Shown: one piece after another, positions 24,979-33,971 of the stretch | How the letters are laid out: each line of letters opens with the position of its first letter | How positions within the stretch are numbered: the stretch's first letter is position 1 | Assembly (NCBI RefSeq): GCF_003264855.1 | Contig: NZ_NFZS01000001.1 | Coordinates: 744,001-808,000, forward strand | Length of the DNA stretch: 64,000 nt | Source: Dyella jiangningensis | GTDB lineage: Bacteria; Pseudomonadota; Gammaproteobacteria; Xanthomonadales; Rhodanobacteraceae | Direction of reading: 5' to 3' | The notes under the pieces: generated by a model | Seen by the model: only the letters and a program-made list of their open reading frames with translations | Database searches by the model: none | What the model was told of the DNA's origin: nothing | Translations under genes and position numbers: made by a program

Positions 24979-26808
24979 ATGTGTGGAATCGTTGCTGCCG
25001 CCGCCCAACGTGACGTGGCACCGCTGCTTATCGTCGGACTCAAGGCGCTGGAATACCGTGGCTATGACTCCGCCGGCCTGGCCGTGCTCGACCGCGGCGA
25101 GATCCACCGCGTGCGAGCCAAGGGCAAGGTGCGCGAGATGGAATCGCTGTACCTGGCCGATCCGTTCCCAGGCAGCACCGGCATCGCCCACACGCGCTGG
25201 GCCACGCACGGCGTGCCGAACGAAGCGAACGCGCATCCGCACATGGCCGGCAGCGTGGCGCTGGTACACAACGGCATCATCGAGAACTACGCGACGCTGC
25301 GGGCGGACCTGCAGGCGCGCGGCCATGTCTTCACCTCGGAAACCGATACCGAGGTGATGGCCGCGTTGATCAACGAACACATGGAAGCCGGCCTGGGCCT
25401 GCGCGAAGCCGTGCTGGCGACCGTGCGCGAGCTGGAAGGCGCGTACGCCATCGCCGTAGTGAGCAGCAAGGAACCCGGGCGCGTGGTGGGCGCGCGCCAT
25501 GGCGCGCCGCTGCTGGTGGGCGTGGGCATCGGCGAACACTTCCTGGGCTCGGACGCGCAGGCGCTCATCCAGGTCACCAACAAGATCATCTATCTCGATG
25601 AGGACGATGTCGCGGATATCACCCGCGACAGCGTGACCATCTACACGCTCGACGGCGACCGCGTCGAGCGCCCCGTGAACGAGAGCGAGCTCTCCGCGGA
25701 TGCGGTGGAGCGAGGTGAATTCCGCCACTACATGCAGAAGGAAATCTTCGAGCAGCCCAACGCCGTGGCCGCCACGCTCGAAGCGCGCATCGGGCCGCAT
25801 GGCGTGCTGCCGGCCATCTTCGGCGTCGATGGCGACGAGATGCTGTCCAAGGTGCGCGGCGTGCACATCATCGCCTGTGGCACCAGCTATCACGCCGGCC
25901 TCGTGGCCAAGTACTGGCTCGAAGAACACGCGCGCCTGCCGGTGGCGGTGGAAGTGGCCAGCGAGTATCGCTATCGCGAAGCCGTGGTGCCCGATGGCAC
26001 GTTGTTCGTCGCCATCTCGCAATCCGGCGAAACGGCAGACACGCTGGCGGCCATGCGCGAATCGCGCCGTCGCGGTTATCTCGGCACGCTGGCCATCTGC
26101 AACGTGCCTGAGTCCTCGGTGGTTCGCGAAGCGGACCTCAAGCTGATGACGCGCGCCGGCCCGGAAATCGGCGTGGCTTCCACCAAGGCATTCACCACCC
26201 AGCTCGCCGCGCTGGCGCTCATGACGCTGCATCTGGCCCAGCAGCGCGGCCTGGACCGCGCACGCTACATCGACCTGTGCACCCAGCTGCAGCATATGCC
26301 GCGCGCCATCGAGAACGCGCTCAAGCTCGAGCCCCAGGTCATCGAACTGGCCGAGCACCTCATCCACCGCCAGCACGCGCTGTTTCTTGGCCGCGGCGTG
26401 CAGTACCCGGTGGCACTGGAAGGTTCGCTCAAGCTCAAGGAAATTTCCTACATCCACGCCGAAGCCTACCCGGCCGGCGAGCTCAAGCATGGCCCGCTGG
26501 CGCTGGTGGACGAAAACATGCCGGTCATTGCCGTGGCGCCCAACGGCCCGCTGCTGGACAAGCTGAAGTCCAACCTGCAGGAAGTGCGCGCCCGTGGCGG
26601 CGAGCTACTCGTCTTCGCCGACGGCGAAGCCAGCCTCGAAGGCAACGGCACCCGCGGCGTCACCCTGCGCATCAACGGCGGCGGCGACTTCATCGCGCCC
26701 GCGGTATTCACCATTCCGTTGCAGTTGCTGGCCTACCACGTGGCCGTGCTGCGCGGCACCGACGTGGACCAGCCGCGTAACCTGGCGAAGTCGGTGACGG
26801 TGGAGTAA
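24979..26808 (+). CDS. glmS: Glutamine-fructose-6-phosphate aminotransferase (isomerizing)
   Basis: A 609-residue cytoplasmic enzyme that makes glucosamine-6-phosphate, the first step to UDP-GlcNAc for peptidoglycan and LPS. The N-terminal glutaminase begins MCGIVAA with the nucleophile Cys2 and has IAHTRWATHG and ETDTEVMA. The synthase half has two SIS domains (GTSYHAGLVAKYWLEE, SQSGETADT, and EGSLKLKEISYIHAEAYPAGELKHGP). Start 24979 is required because Cys2 must follow the initiator Met. A bidirectional terminator follows. It lies next to the polysaccharide supply genes but on the opposite strand. Confidence 0.97.
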   Translation: MCGIVAAAAQRDVAPLLIVGLKALEYRGYDSAGLAVLDRGEIHRVRAKGKVREMESLYLADPFPGSTGIAHTRWATHGVPNEANAHPHMAGSVALVHNGIIENYATLRADLQARGHVFTSETDTEVMAALINEHMEAGLGLREAVLATVRELEGAYAIAVVSSKEPGRVVGARHGAPLLVGVGIGEHFLGSDAQALIQVTNKIIYLDEDDVADITRDSVTIYTLDGDRVERPVNESELSADAVERGEFRHYMQKEIFEQPNAVAATLEARIGPHGVLPAIFGVDGDEMLSKVRGVHIIACGTSYHAGLVAKYWLEEHARLPVAVEVASEYRYREAVVPDGTLFVAISQSGETADTLAAMRESRRRGYLGTLAICNVPESSVVREADLKLMTRAGPEIGVASTKAFTTQLAALALMTLHLAQQRGLDRARYIDLCTQLQHMPRAIENALKLEPQVIELAEHLIHRQHALFLGRGVQYPVALEGSLKLKEISYIHAEAYPAGELKHGPLALVDENMPVIAVAPNGPLLDKLKSNLQEVRARGGELLVFADGEASLEGNGTRGVTLRINGGGDFIAPAVFTIPLQLLAYHVAVLRGTDVDQPRNLAKSVTVE

Positions 26809-26811
26809 TGC

Positions 26812-26849
26812 TCAAAACAATGCGGCGCGATTGCGCGGCATTGTTTTGA
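26812..26849. terminator. Bidirectional terminator between glmS and manC
   Basis: TCAAAACAATGC...GCATTGTTTTGA with an inner GCGC/GCGC pairing forms a long stem with TTTT on either strand. It sits in the 61-bp gap between two convergent genes. Confidence 0.9.
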
Positions 26850-26869
26850 TGTCCTATGGCTCAAGCGGT

Positions 26870-28282
26870 TCAAGATCGCCCGTAAGCGTCCTCCAGCCTG
26901 ACGATATCGTCTTCGCCGAGATAGCTGCCTGATTGCACCTCGATAATCTCGAGTGGCACTTTGCCAGGATTGCGCAGGCGATGAACGCTACCCAGTGGAA
27001 TATAGGTGCTCTGGTTTTCGCCGAGGAGAAAGGCCCGGTCGTCACAAGTTACTTCGGCGGTGCCGGAAACGACGATCCAATGCTCGGCGCGGTGGTGATG
27101 CTTCTGCAGACTAAGTGCTGCGCCTGGCTTGACTACGATGCGCTTGACCTGGAATCGATCTGCCGACTCGAGCGAGTCATAGCTGCCCCAGGGACGGCGA
27201 ACCACACGATGGAGGGAATGCTCTGGGCGCCCAGCGGCTTTCAACTCGTCTACCACGCGCTTGACGTCCTGAGCCGCATCGCGGTGGGCCACCAGGGTGG
27301 CGTCCGGCGTGCTGACCACGATCAGGTCATGAACGCCGACAGTTGCCAGCAGATGATGGTCATGCGAGCGAAGCAGGGAGTTGCAAGTATCGACGGCGAT
27401 GGTGTCGCCTTCGCGGAGGTTGCCTTGTGCATCACGCGCACCCGCGAGCCACAGCGCGGACCATGAGCCAATGTCGCTCCAGTCGCATTTCACTGGGATA
27501 ACCACGGCGCGCTGGGTTTTCTCCATCACGGCGTAGTCGATGGAGTTGTCCGGCACCTTGGAAAAAGCATCGGTGCTAATGCGAACGAAATCGAGGTCCG
27601 ATTTGGCCGAGGCATGGGCGGCACTTACTGCCGCGAGCATATCCGGCGCATGCTGTCCGAGTTCCTCCAGGTATACGGAGGCTTTGAACATGAACATGCC
27701 GGAGTTCCAGTCGTAGCTGCCATCGTCCAAATACGACTGCGCCGTGGCGAGGACGGGCTTCTCGACGAATTGGGCTACGCGGAAAGCGCCATCAGTGATT
27801 GCCTCGGCGCGGCGAATGTACCCGAAACCGGTTTCAGGGCGGTCCGGGCGAATGCCGAAGGTAACCAGCCAGCCCTCGTTGGCTGCGGGCAAGGCGGCTG
27901 CCACCCCGTCAGTGAAGCTCTTGGCGTCACCAATCAGGTGATCTGCCGGCAACACCAGCAGGATTGCCTCCGGATCGCGTTCGATTGCCTGTAGAGCACC
28001 CAGGGCAATTGCCGGGGCGGTATTGCGCGCGACCGGTTCGAGCACGATGGTGGCGCCTTCGATCCCGGATTCGAGCAGCTGCTCGGCGGCAAGAAAGCGA
28101 TGATCCTCGCTAGCTACCACGACCGGCGAGGCAGCGTCGGGTAACTGCTGAGTGCGTGCGACGGTTTGCTGGAACAGCGTTCCCTGTCCGGTCAACGACA
28201 GGAACTGCTTAGGCAGGTTCTTGCGCGACACAGGCCACAGCCGAGTGCCGCTGCCGCCGCTGAGAATCAGTGGAATCAACAT
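26870..28282 (-). CDS. manC: Mannose-1-phosphate guanylyltransferase / mannose-6-phosphate isomerase
   Basis: A 470-residue bifunctional enzyme (ManC/XanB/AlgA type). The N-terminal guanylyltransferase has LSGGSGTRLWPVSRK (8-22) and FVEKP; the C-terminal isomerase cupin (about 355-460) has PGAALSLQKHHHRAEHWIVVSGTAEVTC-like metal-binding residues. It supplies GDP-mannose. It begins 3 bp after the rmlD stop and is the last gene of a five-gene operon, with a terminator shared with glmS behind it. The phosphomannomutase partner is at 55713-57068. Confidence 0.93.
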   Translation of the reverse strand: MLIPLILSGGSGTRLWPVSRKNLPKQFLSLTGQGTLFQQTVARTQQLPDAASPVVVASEDHRFLAAEQLLESGIEGATIVLEPVARNTAPAIALGALQAIERDPEAILLVLPADHLIGDAKSFTDGVAAALPAANEGWLVTFGIRPDRPETGFGYIRRAEAITDGAFRVAQFVEKPVLATAQSYLDDGSYDWNSGMFMFKASVYLEELGQHAPDMLAAVSAAHASAKSDLDFVRISTDAFSKVPDNSIDYAVMEKTQRAVVIPVKCDWSDIGSWSALWLAGARDAQGNLREGDTIAVDTCNSLLRSHDHHLLATVGVHDLIVVSTPDATLVAHRDAAQDVKRVVDELKAAGRPEHSLHRVVRRPWGSYDSLESADRFQVKRIVVKPGAALSLQKHHHRAEHWIVVSGTAEVTCDDRAFLLGENQSTYIPLGSVHRLRNPGKVPLEIIEVQSGSYLGEDDIVRLEDAYGRS

Positions 28283-28285
28283 GGT

Positions 28286-29221
28286 TCACAATCCTTTGGA
28301 TGCAAGTTCGCGAATGACTTGGGCCAGCCCTTCATCCCAGTCGGGCAGCGTAACCGCGAACTGCCGCTGAAAGCCCGAGTTGTCCAGCACTGAGTAGGCC
28401 GGGCGCCTGGCAGGCGTCGGGAAGTCGGTGGTGCCTATGGCCTGCACATCGGGCTTGCACGAGAGCAGACCCGCATCGGCGGCCTGTTCGAAGATGGCTG
28501 AGGCAAAGCCGTGCCAGGTGGTCGCACCACTGGCAACTAGATGATGGATGCCCTCAAGCGCCTCGCGCTCGACACCGTTGGCGGCAAGCCAACGCTGCAG
28601 TGCGATCAGGGTGCCGTCCACGATCAAGGCCGTGGAGGTCGGTGCGCCATGCTGGTCGGCAACCACCTTTAGGTGGTCTCGCTCGGCGCCAAGCCTCAGC
28701 ATCGTGCGCAGGAAGTTGTTCCCGTACGGGGCATAGACCCAAGCCGTGCGGAAGATGAGGTGGTGCGCCCCGCTATCGCGCAGCGCCTGCTCGCCGGCGA
28801 GCTTGCTGCGACCATAGGCTCCCAGTGGCGAAGTGACAGCGTTCGTTGCATACGGGCGTTGGGATGAACCGTCGAACACATAGTCGGTGGAATAGTGCAC
28901 GACCAGTGCATGGTGACGCGCGGCCCACTCACCGATCGCGCCGACGGCGGTGCCGTTGACCTGAGTCGCGAGGCCTTCTTCTAGTTCCGCCTTGTCCACA
29001 GCGGTATATGCCGCGGCATTGACGATTACGTCTGGACGAAGACGATCCAGCAGTTCGCACAGGTGGCAGGGAGAGGTCAGGTCCCCTGCCTCGCCTTCGC
29101 CACCGTCGATGAGCTGGCCGTTGCGGCAAACCGGAAACAGCGTGCCAAGAGCCGCCAGCCCACCGTCACGAAGGAAGCTGCGGCCTAGCTGGCCATTGGC
29201 GCCTAGCAGGGCGATCCTCAA
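28286..29221 (-). CDS. rmlD: dTDP-4-dehydrorhamnose reductase
   Basis: A 311-residue extended SDR that makes dTDP-L-rhamnose with NAD(P)H, the last pathway step. The glycine motif is LLGANGQLGR (5-14), the catalytic YxxxK is within YGRSKLAGE, and YSTDYVFDG and FRTAWVYAP are typical. The start is TTG: rmlC ends CGTTGAGG so that the TGA stop and the TTG start overlap. No ATG or GTG fits, because the family N-terminus [11 protein letters not shown] begins exactly there. This suggests strictly coupled translation. Confidence 0.92.
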   Translation of the reverse strand: MRIALLGANGQLGRSFLRDGGLAALGTLFPVCRNGQLIDGGEGEAGDLTSPCHLCELLDRLRPDVIVNAAAYTAVDKAELEEGLATQVNGTAVGAIGEWAARHHALVVHYSTDYVFDGSSQRPYATNAVTSPLGAYGRSKLAGEQALRDSGAHHLIFRTAWVYAPYGNNFLRTMLRLGAERDHLKVVADQHGAPTSTALIVDGTLIALQRWLAANGVEREALEGIHHLVASGATTWHGFASAIFEQAADAGLLSCKPDVQAIGTTDFPTPARRPAYSVLDNSGFQRQFAVTLPDWDEGLAQVIRELASKGL

Positions 29222-29775
29222 CGCTGGTACTCCGGCAGCCTGTCCTGAGGAACCTCTTTGAGTAGCAAGGCCTTTTCGTCTTTGCCGGACAGCAATGGAT
29301 GGCTGATGGGCCAGTCCACAGCAATGTCGGGGTCATTCCAGCGCACGCCGGCATCGGCGATAGGGTCGTACAGCGCTGTGCATTGGTAAGCGAAGGTGGC
29401 GAACTCCGACAGCACGCAGAAGCCGTGGGCGAAACCCTCCGGTATCCAGAAGTGCCGATGATTTTCCGCCGTCAGCACGACTCCTTCCCATCGACCGAAG
29501 GTGGGTGAGCCGCGTCGGATGTCGACGGCGACGTCAAAAACCTCGCCTTCGAGCACGCTTACCAGCTTGCCCTGCGGGTTTGGCCATTGATAGTGCAACC
29601 CGCGCAACACGCCCTTGGCCGACCGCGAAACGTTGGATTGCACGAGCGCGCCTGTAATGCCGGCCTCGTGGAACTTCGCCTGGTTGTAACTCTCGTAGAA
29701 GAAACCGCGCGAGTCACCGAATACCTGTGGCTCGATGACCATGGCACTAGGAAGGGTAGTCTCGATCACCTTCAT
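29218..29775 (-). CDS. rmlC: dTDP-4-dehydrorhamnose 3,5-epimerase
   Basis: A 185-residue cupin epimerase of dTDP-rhamnose synthesis. Motifs: [37 protein letters not shown] with the catalytic His, and [16 protein letters not shown]. The ATG at 29775 overlaps the rmlA stop (ATGA). A longer reading to 30045 only translates rmlA in another frame. Length is normal. Confidence 0.95.
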   Translation of the reverse strand: MKVIETTLPSAMVIEPQVFGDSRGFFYESYNQAKFHEAGITGALVQSNVSRSAKGVLRGLHYQWPNPQGKLVSVLEGEVFDVAVDIRRGSPTFGRWEGVVLTAENHRHFWIPEGFAHGFCVLSEFATFAYQCTALYDPIADAGVRWNDPDIAVDWPISHPLLSGKDEKALLLKEVPQDRLPEYQR

Positions 29776-30659
29776 GCCACGTAGCCCTGCTGGGTGAGGT
29801 TGCGCAGATATTGACCATAGCCAGTCTTGGAAAGAGGTTCTGCCAGCTGCAACAACTGCTCGGCGTTGATCCAGCCGCTGAGGAAGGCAATCTCCTCGGG
29901 ACAGCACACCTTCAGGCCCTGACGGTGTTCGATGGTCTGAATGAAATTGCCGGCTTCCATTAGTGATTCGTGCGTGCCGGTATCCAGCCAAGCGTAGCCT
30001 CGACCGAGTTGCTCCAGGTGAAGCGAATCGTCGGACAGATAGCAACGATTGAGGTCGGTGATCTCGAGCTCTCCTCGGGGCGACGGTCTCAGTTGGCTGG
30101 CATACTCGCAGGCACGGCCATCGTAGAAATACAGTCCAGTTACCGCATAGCTGGATTTGGGCTTGGCTGGCTTTTCCTCCAGGCCGATGACTTTGCCACT
30201 TGCATCGAACTCGGCTACGCCGTAGCGCTCGGGGTCACGCACCCAGTAACCGAACACGGTCGCACCGTGCTCGCGGGACGCTGCGCGACGCAGCCGTTCG
30301 GTGAGGCCAACGCCGTAGAAGATATTGTCGCCGAGCACCAGGCAGCTTGGGTCGGTGCCCACGAAATCGCGACCGATCACGAAGGCCTGCGCCAGGCCGT
30401 CGGGCGATGGCTGCACGGCATATTTGATCTTGATACCCCACTGCGAGCCGTCGCCGAGCAGTCGTTGGAACAGTGCCTGCTCGTGTGGCGTGTTGATCAC
30501 TAGGATCTCCCTGATGCCAGCCAGCATCAGAGTCGCTAAGGGGTAATACACCATGGGCTTGTCATAGACAGGCAACAGCTGTTTGCTGACGGCCTGGGTG
30601 ATTGGATAAAGCCGGGTGCCGGATCCACCGGCAAGGATGATGCCCTTGGTGGTGGTCAT
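29772..30659 (-). CDS. rmlA: Glucose-1-phosphate thymidylyltransferase
   Basis: A 295-residue nucleotidyltransferase making dTDP-glucose, the committed step to dTDP-L-rhamnose. N-terminal [16 protein letters not shown] contains the nucleotide-binding signature; [13 protein letters not shown] and [22 protein letters not shown] follow. The ATG at 30659 overlaps the rmlB stop in ATGA form. Confidence 0.95.
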   Translation of the reverse strand: MTTTKGIILAGGSGTRLYPITQAVSKQLLPVYDKPMVYYPLATLMLAGIREILVINTPHEQALFQRLLGDGSQWGIKIKYAVQPSPDGLAQAFVIGRDFVGTDPSCLVLGDNIFYGVGLTERLRRAASREHGATVFGYWVRDPERYGVAEFDASGKVIGLEEKPAKPKSSYAVTGLYFYDGRACEYASQLRPSPRGELEITDLNRCYLSDDSLHLEQLGRGYAWLDTGTHESLMEAGNFIQTIEHRQGLKVCCPEEIAFLSGWINAEQLLQLAEPLSKTGYGQYLRNLTQQGYVA

Positions 30660-31705
30660 ACGCCGAGGCGCTCCATACGGTAACTGCCATCGAGCACGCG
30701 GTCCGTCCAACTATGATTCGACAGGTACCAGTCGACAGTGAGTTCAATGCCGCTTTCAAAGGTTTGCGACGGGCGCCAGCCGAGTTCATCCTGCAATTTG
30801 CTCGAATCGATCGCATAGCGGCGGTCGTGGCCCGGGCGATCCTTGACGAACGTGATCAGGGATTCGCGCTCATGGCCACTGGCAAGTGGCCGTCGGGTAT
30901 CAATGAGTGCGCAAATGGTCTTCACGACCGTGATGTTCTCGCGCTCTGCGTTGCCGCCGACGTTGTAGGTCTCGCCAATGCGTCCAGCTTCCAGCACCCG
31001 CTGGATTGCAGAGCAATGGTCGCCTACGTACAGCCAGTCGCGGATATTCAGGCCGTCGCCGTATACAGGCAGCGGCTCGCCGGCCAACGCCTTCTGAATG
31101 ATCAGTGGGATGAGCTTTTCGGGGAACTGATATGGCCCGTAATTGTTGGAGCAATTGGTCGTGACGGTTGGCAGGCCATATGTATGGTGGAACGCCCTCA
31201 CCAGATGATCGGACGCTGCCTTAGAAGCAGAGTAGGGCGAGTTCGGGGCGTAGGCGGTAGTTTCTTTGAACTTGCCTTCGGCGCCGAGCGAACCGTAGAC
31301 CTCGTCGGTGGATACGTGCAGGAAACGGAACGATTCGCGTGCCTGGCCTTCGAGTTCGCGCCAGTAGTCGCGGGTACATTCAAGCAGCCCGAGCGTGCCT
31401 ACTACGTTGGTTTCGACGAAGGCGGCGGGTCCATCAATGGAGCGATCAACATGCGATTCGGCGGCGAAATTCACCACGGCATCGGGGCGGTGTTCGGCCA
31501 GCAGCCGCCGGCATAGCGTGCGATCGCCGATATCCCCTTGCACGAAAACGTGCCTGGTGTCAGCCCCGATCGAGGACAGGGTACTCAGGTTGCCAGCATA
31601 GGTGAGCTTGTCCAGATTGATCACCCGGTTCCCCTGGCGCACGGCCTGAAGCACGAAATTGGCCCCGATGAACCCGGCTCCGCCGGTTACTAGCAATGTC
31701 TTCAT
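30656..31705 (-). CDS. rmlB: dTDP-glucose 4,6-dehydratase
   Basis: A 349-residue extended SDR, first gene of the rmlBACD-manC operon. The Rossmann motif is [10 protein letters not shown] (8-17), [14 protein letters not shown] holds the catalytic Thr/Asp/Glu, [14 protein letters not shown] holds the YxxxK, and [17 protein letters not shown] is family-specific. The 219-bp space to the divergent metB must carry the operon promoter; no convincing hexamers were identified. Confidence 0.95.
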   Translation of the reverse strand: MKTLLVTGGAGFIGANFVLQAVRQGNRVINLDKLTYAGNLSTLSSIGADTRHVFVQGDIGDRTLCRRLLAEHRPDAVVNFAAESHVDRSIDGPAAFVETNVVGTLGLLECTRDYWRELEGQARESFRFLHVSTDEVYGSLGAEGKFKETTAYAPNSPYSASKAASDHLVRAFHHTYGLPTVTTNCSNNYGPYQFPEKLIPLIIQKALAGEPLPVYGDGLNIRDWLYVGDHCSAIQRVLEAGRIGETYNVGGNAERENITVVKTICALIDTRRPLASGHERESLITFVKDRPGHDRRYAIDSSKLQDELGWRPSQTFESGIELTVDWYLSNHSWTDRVLDGSYRMERLGV

Positions 31706-31924
31706 AGATCCCTGATGGCGGCATGGTGGTGCACCGCGGTTGTGTCATGACTCAACTGAAGGAAAAGCTTACTATTTGACGGCCCACAAGCCTATGCTGA
31801 ACGGTTTTCGCGGTAAGGAAGTGGCAGGTTTGCCACGGCCCGGGCCGGTCCCGACAGCTTTGGTAGGGGATCATTGTCGGCCATGTCCCAAAAACGTGTT
31901 GTCGACTCATAACTGGCGGAATTC

Positions 31925-33091
31925 ATGGCGAAAAAGACCACCACCCCGTTCGGCCTGGGTACTCGGGCCATCCACGCTGGGCAGCATGCGGACCCGGCCA
32001 CCGGCGCCATCATGACGCCCATTTACGCGACGTCGACCTACGTGCAAAGCAGCCCGGGCGTTCACAAGGGCTACGAGTACTCACGCACCCAAAATCCCAC
32101 CCGAATGGCCTATGAACGCTGCGTGGCTGACCTGGAAGGAGGGCGGGCCGGTTATGCATTCGCTTCTGGCCTTGCGGCGGCGAGCACCGTACTCGACCTA
32201 CTCGAGAGCGGTAGTCATGTCATTGCGATGGACGATCTGTACGGTGGCACCTACCGCCTCTTCGAGCGAGTCCGTCGCCATTCCGCCGGCTTGGATTTCA
32301 GTTTCCTAGACCTCAATGATCTGGGTGCGCTAAAGGCGGCTCTTCGTCCGAATACACGCATGATCTGGGCGGAGACGCCGACCAATCCGATGCTCAAGTT
32401 GGTTGACCTTGCCAAACTTGGCGCATTCGCGAAAAAGCATGGGCTGATCTTGGTCGTTGACAACACGTTCTGCTCTCCCATGCTGCAGCGCCCACTTGAG
32501 TTCGGCGCGCATCTGGTTCTTCATTCAGCGACGAAATACCTCAATGGCCATTCCGACATGGTCGGCGGCATTGTGGTGGTGGGCGATGACCCTGTCCTCG
32601 AGGAACGCATGGGCTTCCTGCAGAACTCGGTGGGTGCGGTGGCGAGTCCGTTCGATTCGTTCCTGGCCATGCGCGGACTGAAGACGCTGCACTTGCGCAT
32701 GCAAGCTCACTGCGAGCACGCGCTGGAGCTCGCGCGATGGCTGGAAAAGCACCCGGCCGTCAATCGTGTGATTTACCCTGGCCTGAAGAGCCACCCACAG
32801 CATGCACTGGCCCGCCGGCAAATGGACGGTTTTGGAGGCATCATCAGCATTGAGGTGTATGGTGGTCTGCGCAAGGCGCGTCGTATGCTTGAGCGCTGCC
32901 ATCTGTTCGCACTGGCCGAATCGCTGGGTGGCGTCGAAAGCCTCATTGAGCACCCCGGCGTCATGACTCACGCCTCGGTTCCTGCAGCCAATCGAAAGCG
33001 GTTGGGCATCAGCGATGGTCTCATTCGCCTGTCCGTCGGTGTGGAGGATGTTGAAGATCTCAGGGCGGAACTCTCCGTTGCTCTGTCCTGA
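31925..33091 (+). CDS. metB: Cystathionine gamma-synthase/lyase family enzyme (MetB)
   Basis: A 388-residue PLP enzyme of the Cys/Met metabolism family. TRAIHAGQHADPATGAIMTP starts the protein, YSRTQNPTR and FASGLAAAS follow. LVLHSATKYLNGHSDMVGG holds the PLP lysine, and SLGGVESLIEHPGVMTHAS is the family end motif. Sequence alone does not separate synthase from lyase activity. The nearby cystathionine beta-synthase would support a lyase in reverse transsulfuration. In Xanthomonas this gene marks one boundary of the O-antigen locus; the same seems true here, with wzm starting 49 bp after its stop. Confidence 0.9.
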   Translation: MAKKTTTPFGLGTRAIHAGQHADPATGAIMTPIYATSTYVQSSPGVHKGYEYSRTQNPTRMAYERCVADLEGGRAGYAFASGLAAASTVLDLLESGSHVIAMDDLYGGTYRLFERVRRHSAGLDFSFLDLNDLGALKAALRPNTRMIWAETPTNPMLKLVDLAKLGAFAKKHGLILVVDNTFCSPMLQRPLEFGAHLVLHSATKYLNGHSDMVGGIVVVGDDPVLEERMGFLQNSVGAVASPFDSFLAMRGLKTLHLRMQAHCEHALELARWLEKHPAVNRVIYPGLKSHPQHALARRQMDGFGGIISIEVYGGLRKARRMLERCHLFALAESLGGVESLIEHPGVMTHASVPAANRKRLGISDGLIRLSVGVEDVEDLRAELSVALS

Positions 33092-33140
33092 TTTCGTCAT
33101 TAAGTCATTTCGATAAGTACAGCAGGGAAACTCTGGCTAC

Positions 33141-33971
33141 ATGAGTTCATTGATTGAAGCGGCGGGCAAGCGACTGCGAGGCCCATTTTCCGCACTGATT
33201 GAACATCGATCATTAACCATCGAGCTGGCCAAGCGCGACATTCTTGGGCGTTATCGCGGCGCGAGTTTCGGCTTGCTGTGGTCGCTCATAAGTCCGTTTT
33301 TGATGCTGGGGGTTTATACCTTTGGTTTCGGCTTCATCATGAAGAGTCGCTGGCCTCAGACTAACGGCACAGACACGCACTTCTCGGTGATCTTGTTCGT
33401 TGCGCTCATCGTCCATGGTTTTTTTTCCGAGTGCCTCAATCGTTCGCCTTCGCTCATCACGTCGCAGCCTAACTTCGTGAAACGGGTGATCTTCCCCTTG
33501 GAAATCTTGCCCTGGTCCATGTTGCTCTCGGCATTGTTTCACTCGCTCATGAATGTGCTTGCATTCATACTCCTAAGGCTTGCCATGGAGGGCACGATCG
33601 CTTGGACAGTGGTCTATCTGCCGCTGGTGATGCTGCCGTTGATCCTGCTGACGCTAGGTATATCCTGGCTACTGGCCGCGCTTGGTGTTTATTTGCGAGA
33701 TATCGGGCAGATAACCCCAGTGCTCGCGACGGCTCTCTTGTTTCTGTCATCGGCGATGTATCCTTTGTCGGCCGTGCCCGAGCGATATCGCTTCTATTTC
33801 GAGCTCAATCCCCTGACGTTTATCATCGATCAGGCGCGTGAGGTTGGGCTCTGGGGGCATTCCCCGAACTGGCTGGGGTTGTTCCTCTACGCCCTTGGGG
33901 GACTTTTCGTGTCATACGTTGGCTACGCCTGGTTCAAAGCAACGCGTAAGGGTTTTGGCGATGTCCTCTGA
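33141..33971 (+). CDS. wzm: ABC transporter permease for O-antigen export (Wzm)
   Basis: A 276-residue ABC-2 type membrane protein with six predicted helices and the short cytoplasmic N-terminus SLTIELAKRDILGRYRGASFGLLWSLISP typical of polysaccharide export permeases (RfbA/KpsM/TagG). It would form a channel dimer with Wzt and move undecaprenyl-linked polymer across the inner membrane. The last 11 bp overlap the start of wzt. GC content falls here compared with the housekeeping genes, as expected for a variable locus. Confidence 0.9.
   Translation: MSSLIEAAGKRLRGPFSALIEHRSLTIELAKRDILGRYRGASFGLLWSLISPFLMLGVYTFGFGFIMKSRWPQTNGTDTHFSVILFVALIVHGFFSECLNRSPSLITSQPNFVKRVIFPLEILPWSMLLSALFHSLMNVLAFILLRLAMEGTIAWTVVYLPLVMLPLILLTLGISWLLAALGVYLRDIGQITPVLATALLFLSSAMYPLSAVPERYRFYFELNPLTFIIDQAREVGLWGHSPNWLGLFLYALGGLFVSYVGYAWFKATRKGFGDVL

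Noticed and set aside
24823-26490. 555-codon open frame on the minus strand
   Set aside because: Antisense of glmS and the end of the cystathionine beta-synthase gene, no ribosome site or recognisable product.
31253-31260. GGCGGTAG, the core of an ops/JUMPstart element
   Set aside because: It lies inside rmlB on the opposite strand to transcription and has no downstream genes to act on, so it is a chance match.
31706-31924. Possible SAM or SAH riboswitch before metB
   Set aside because: No conserved riboswitch core, pseudoknot pairing or terminator could be found in the 219-bp space.
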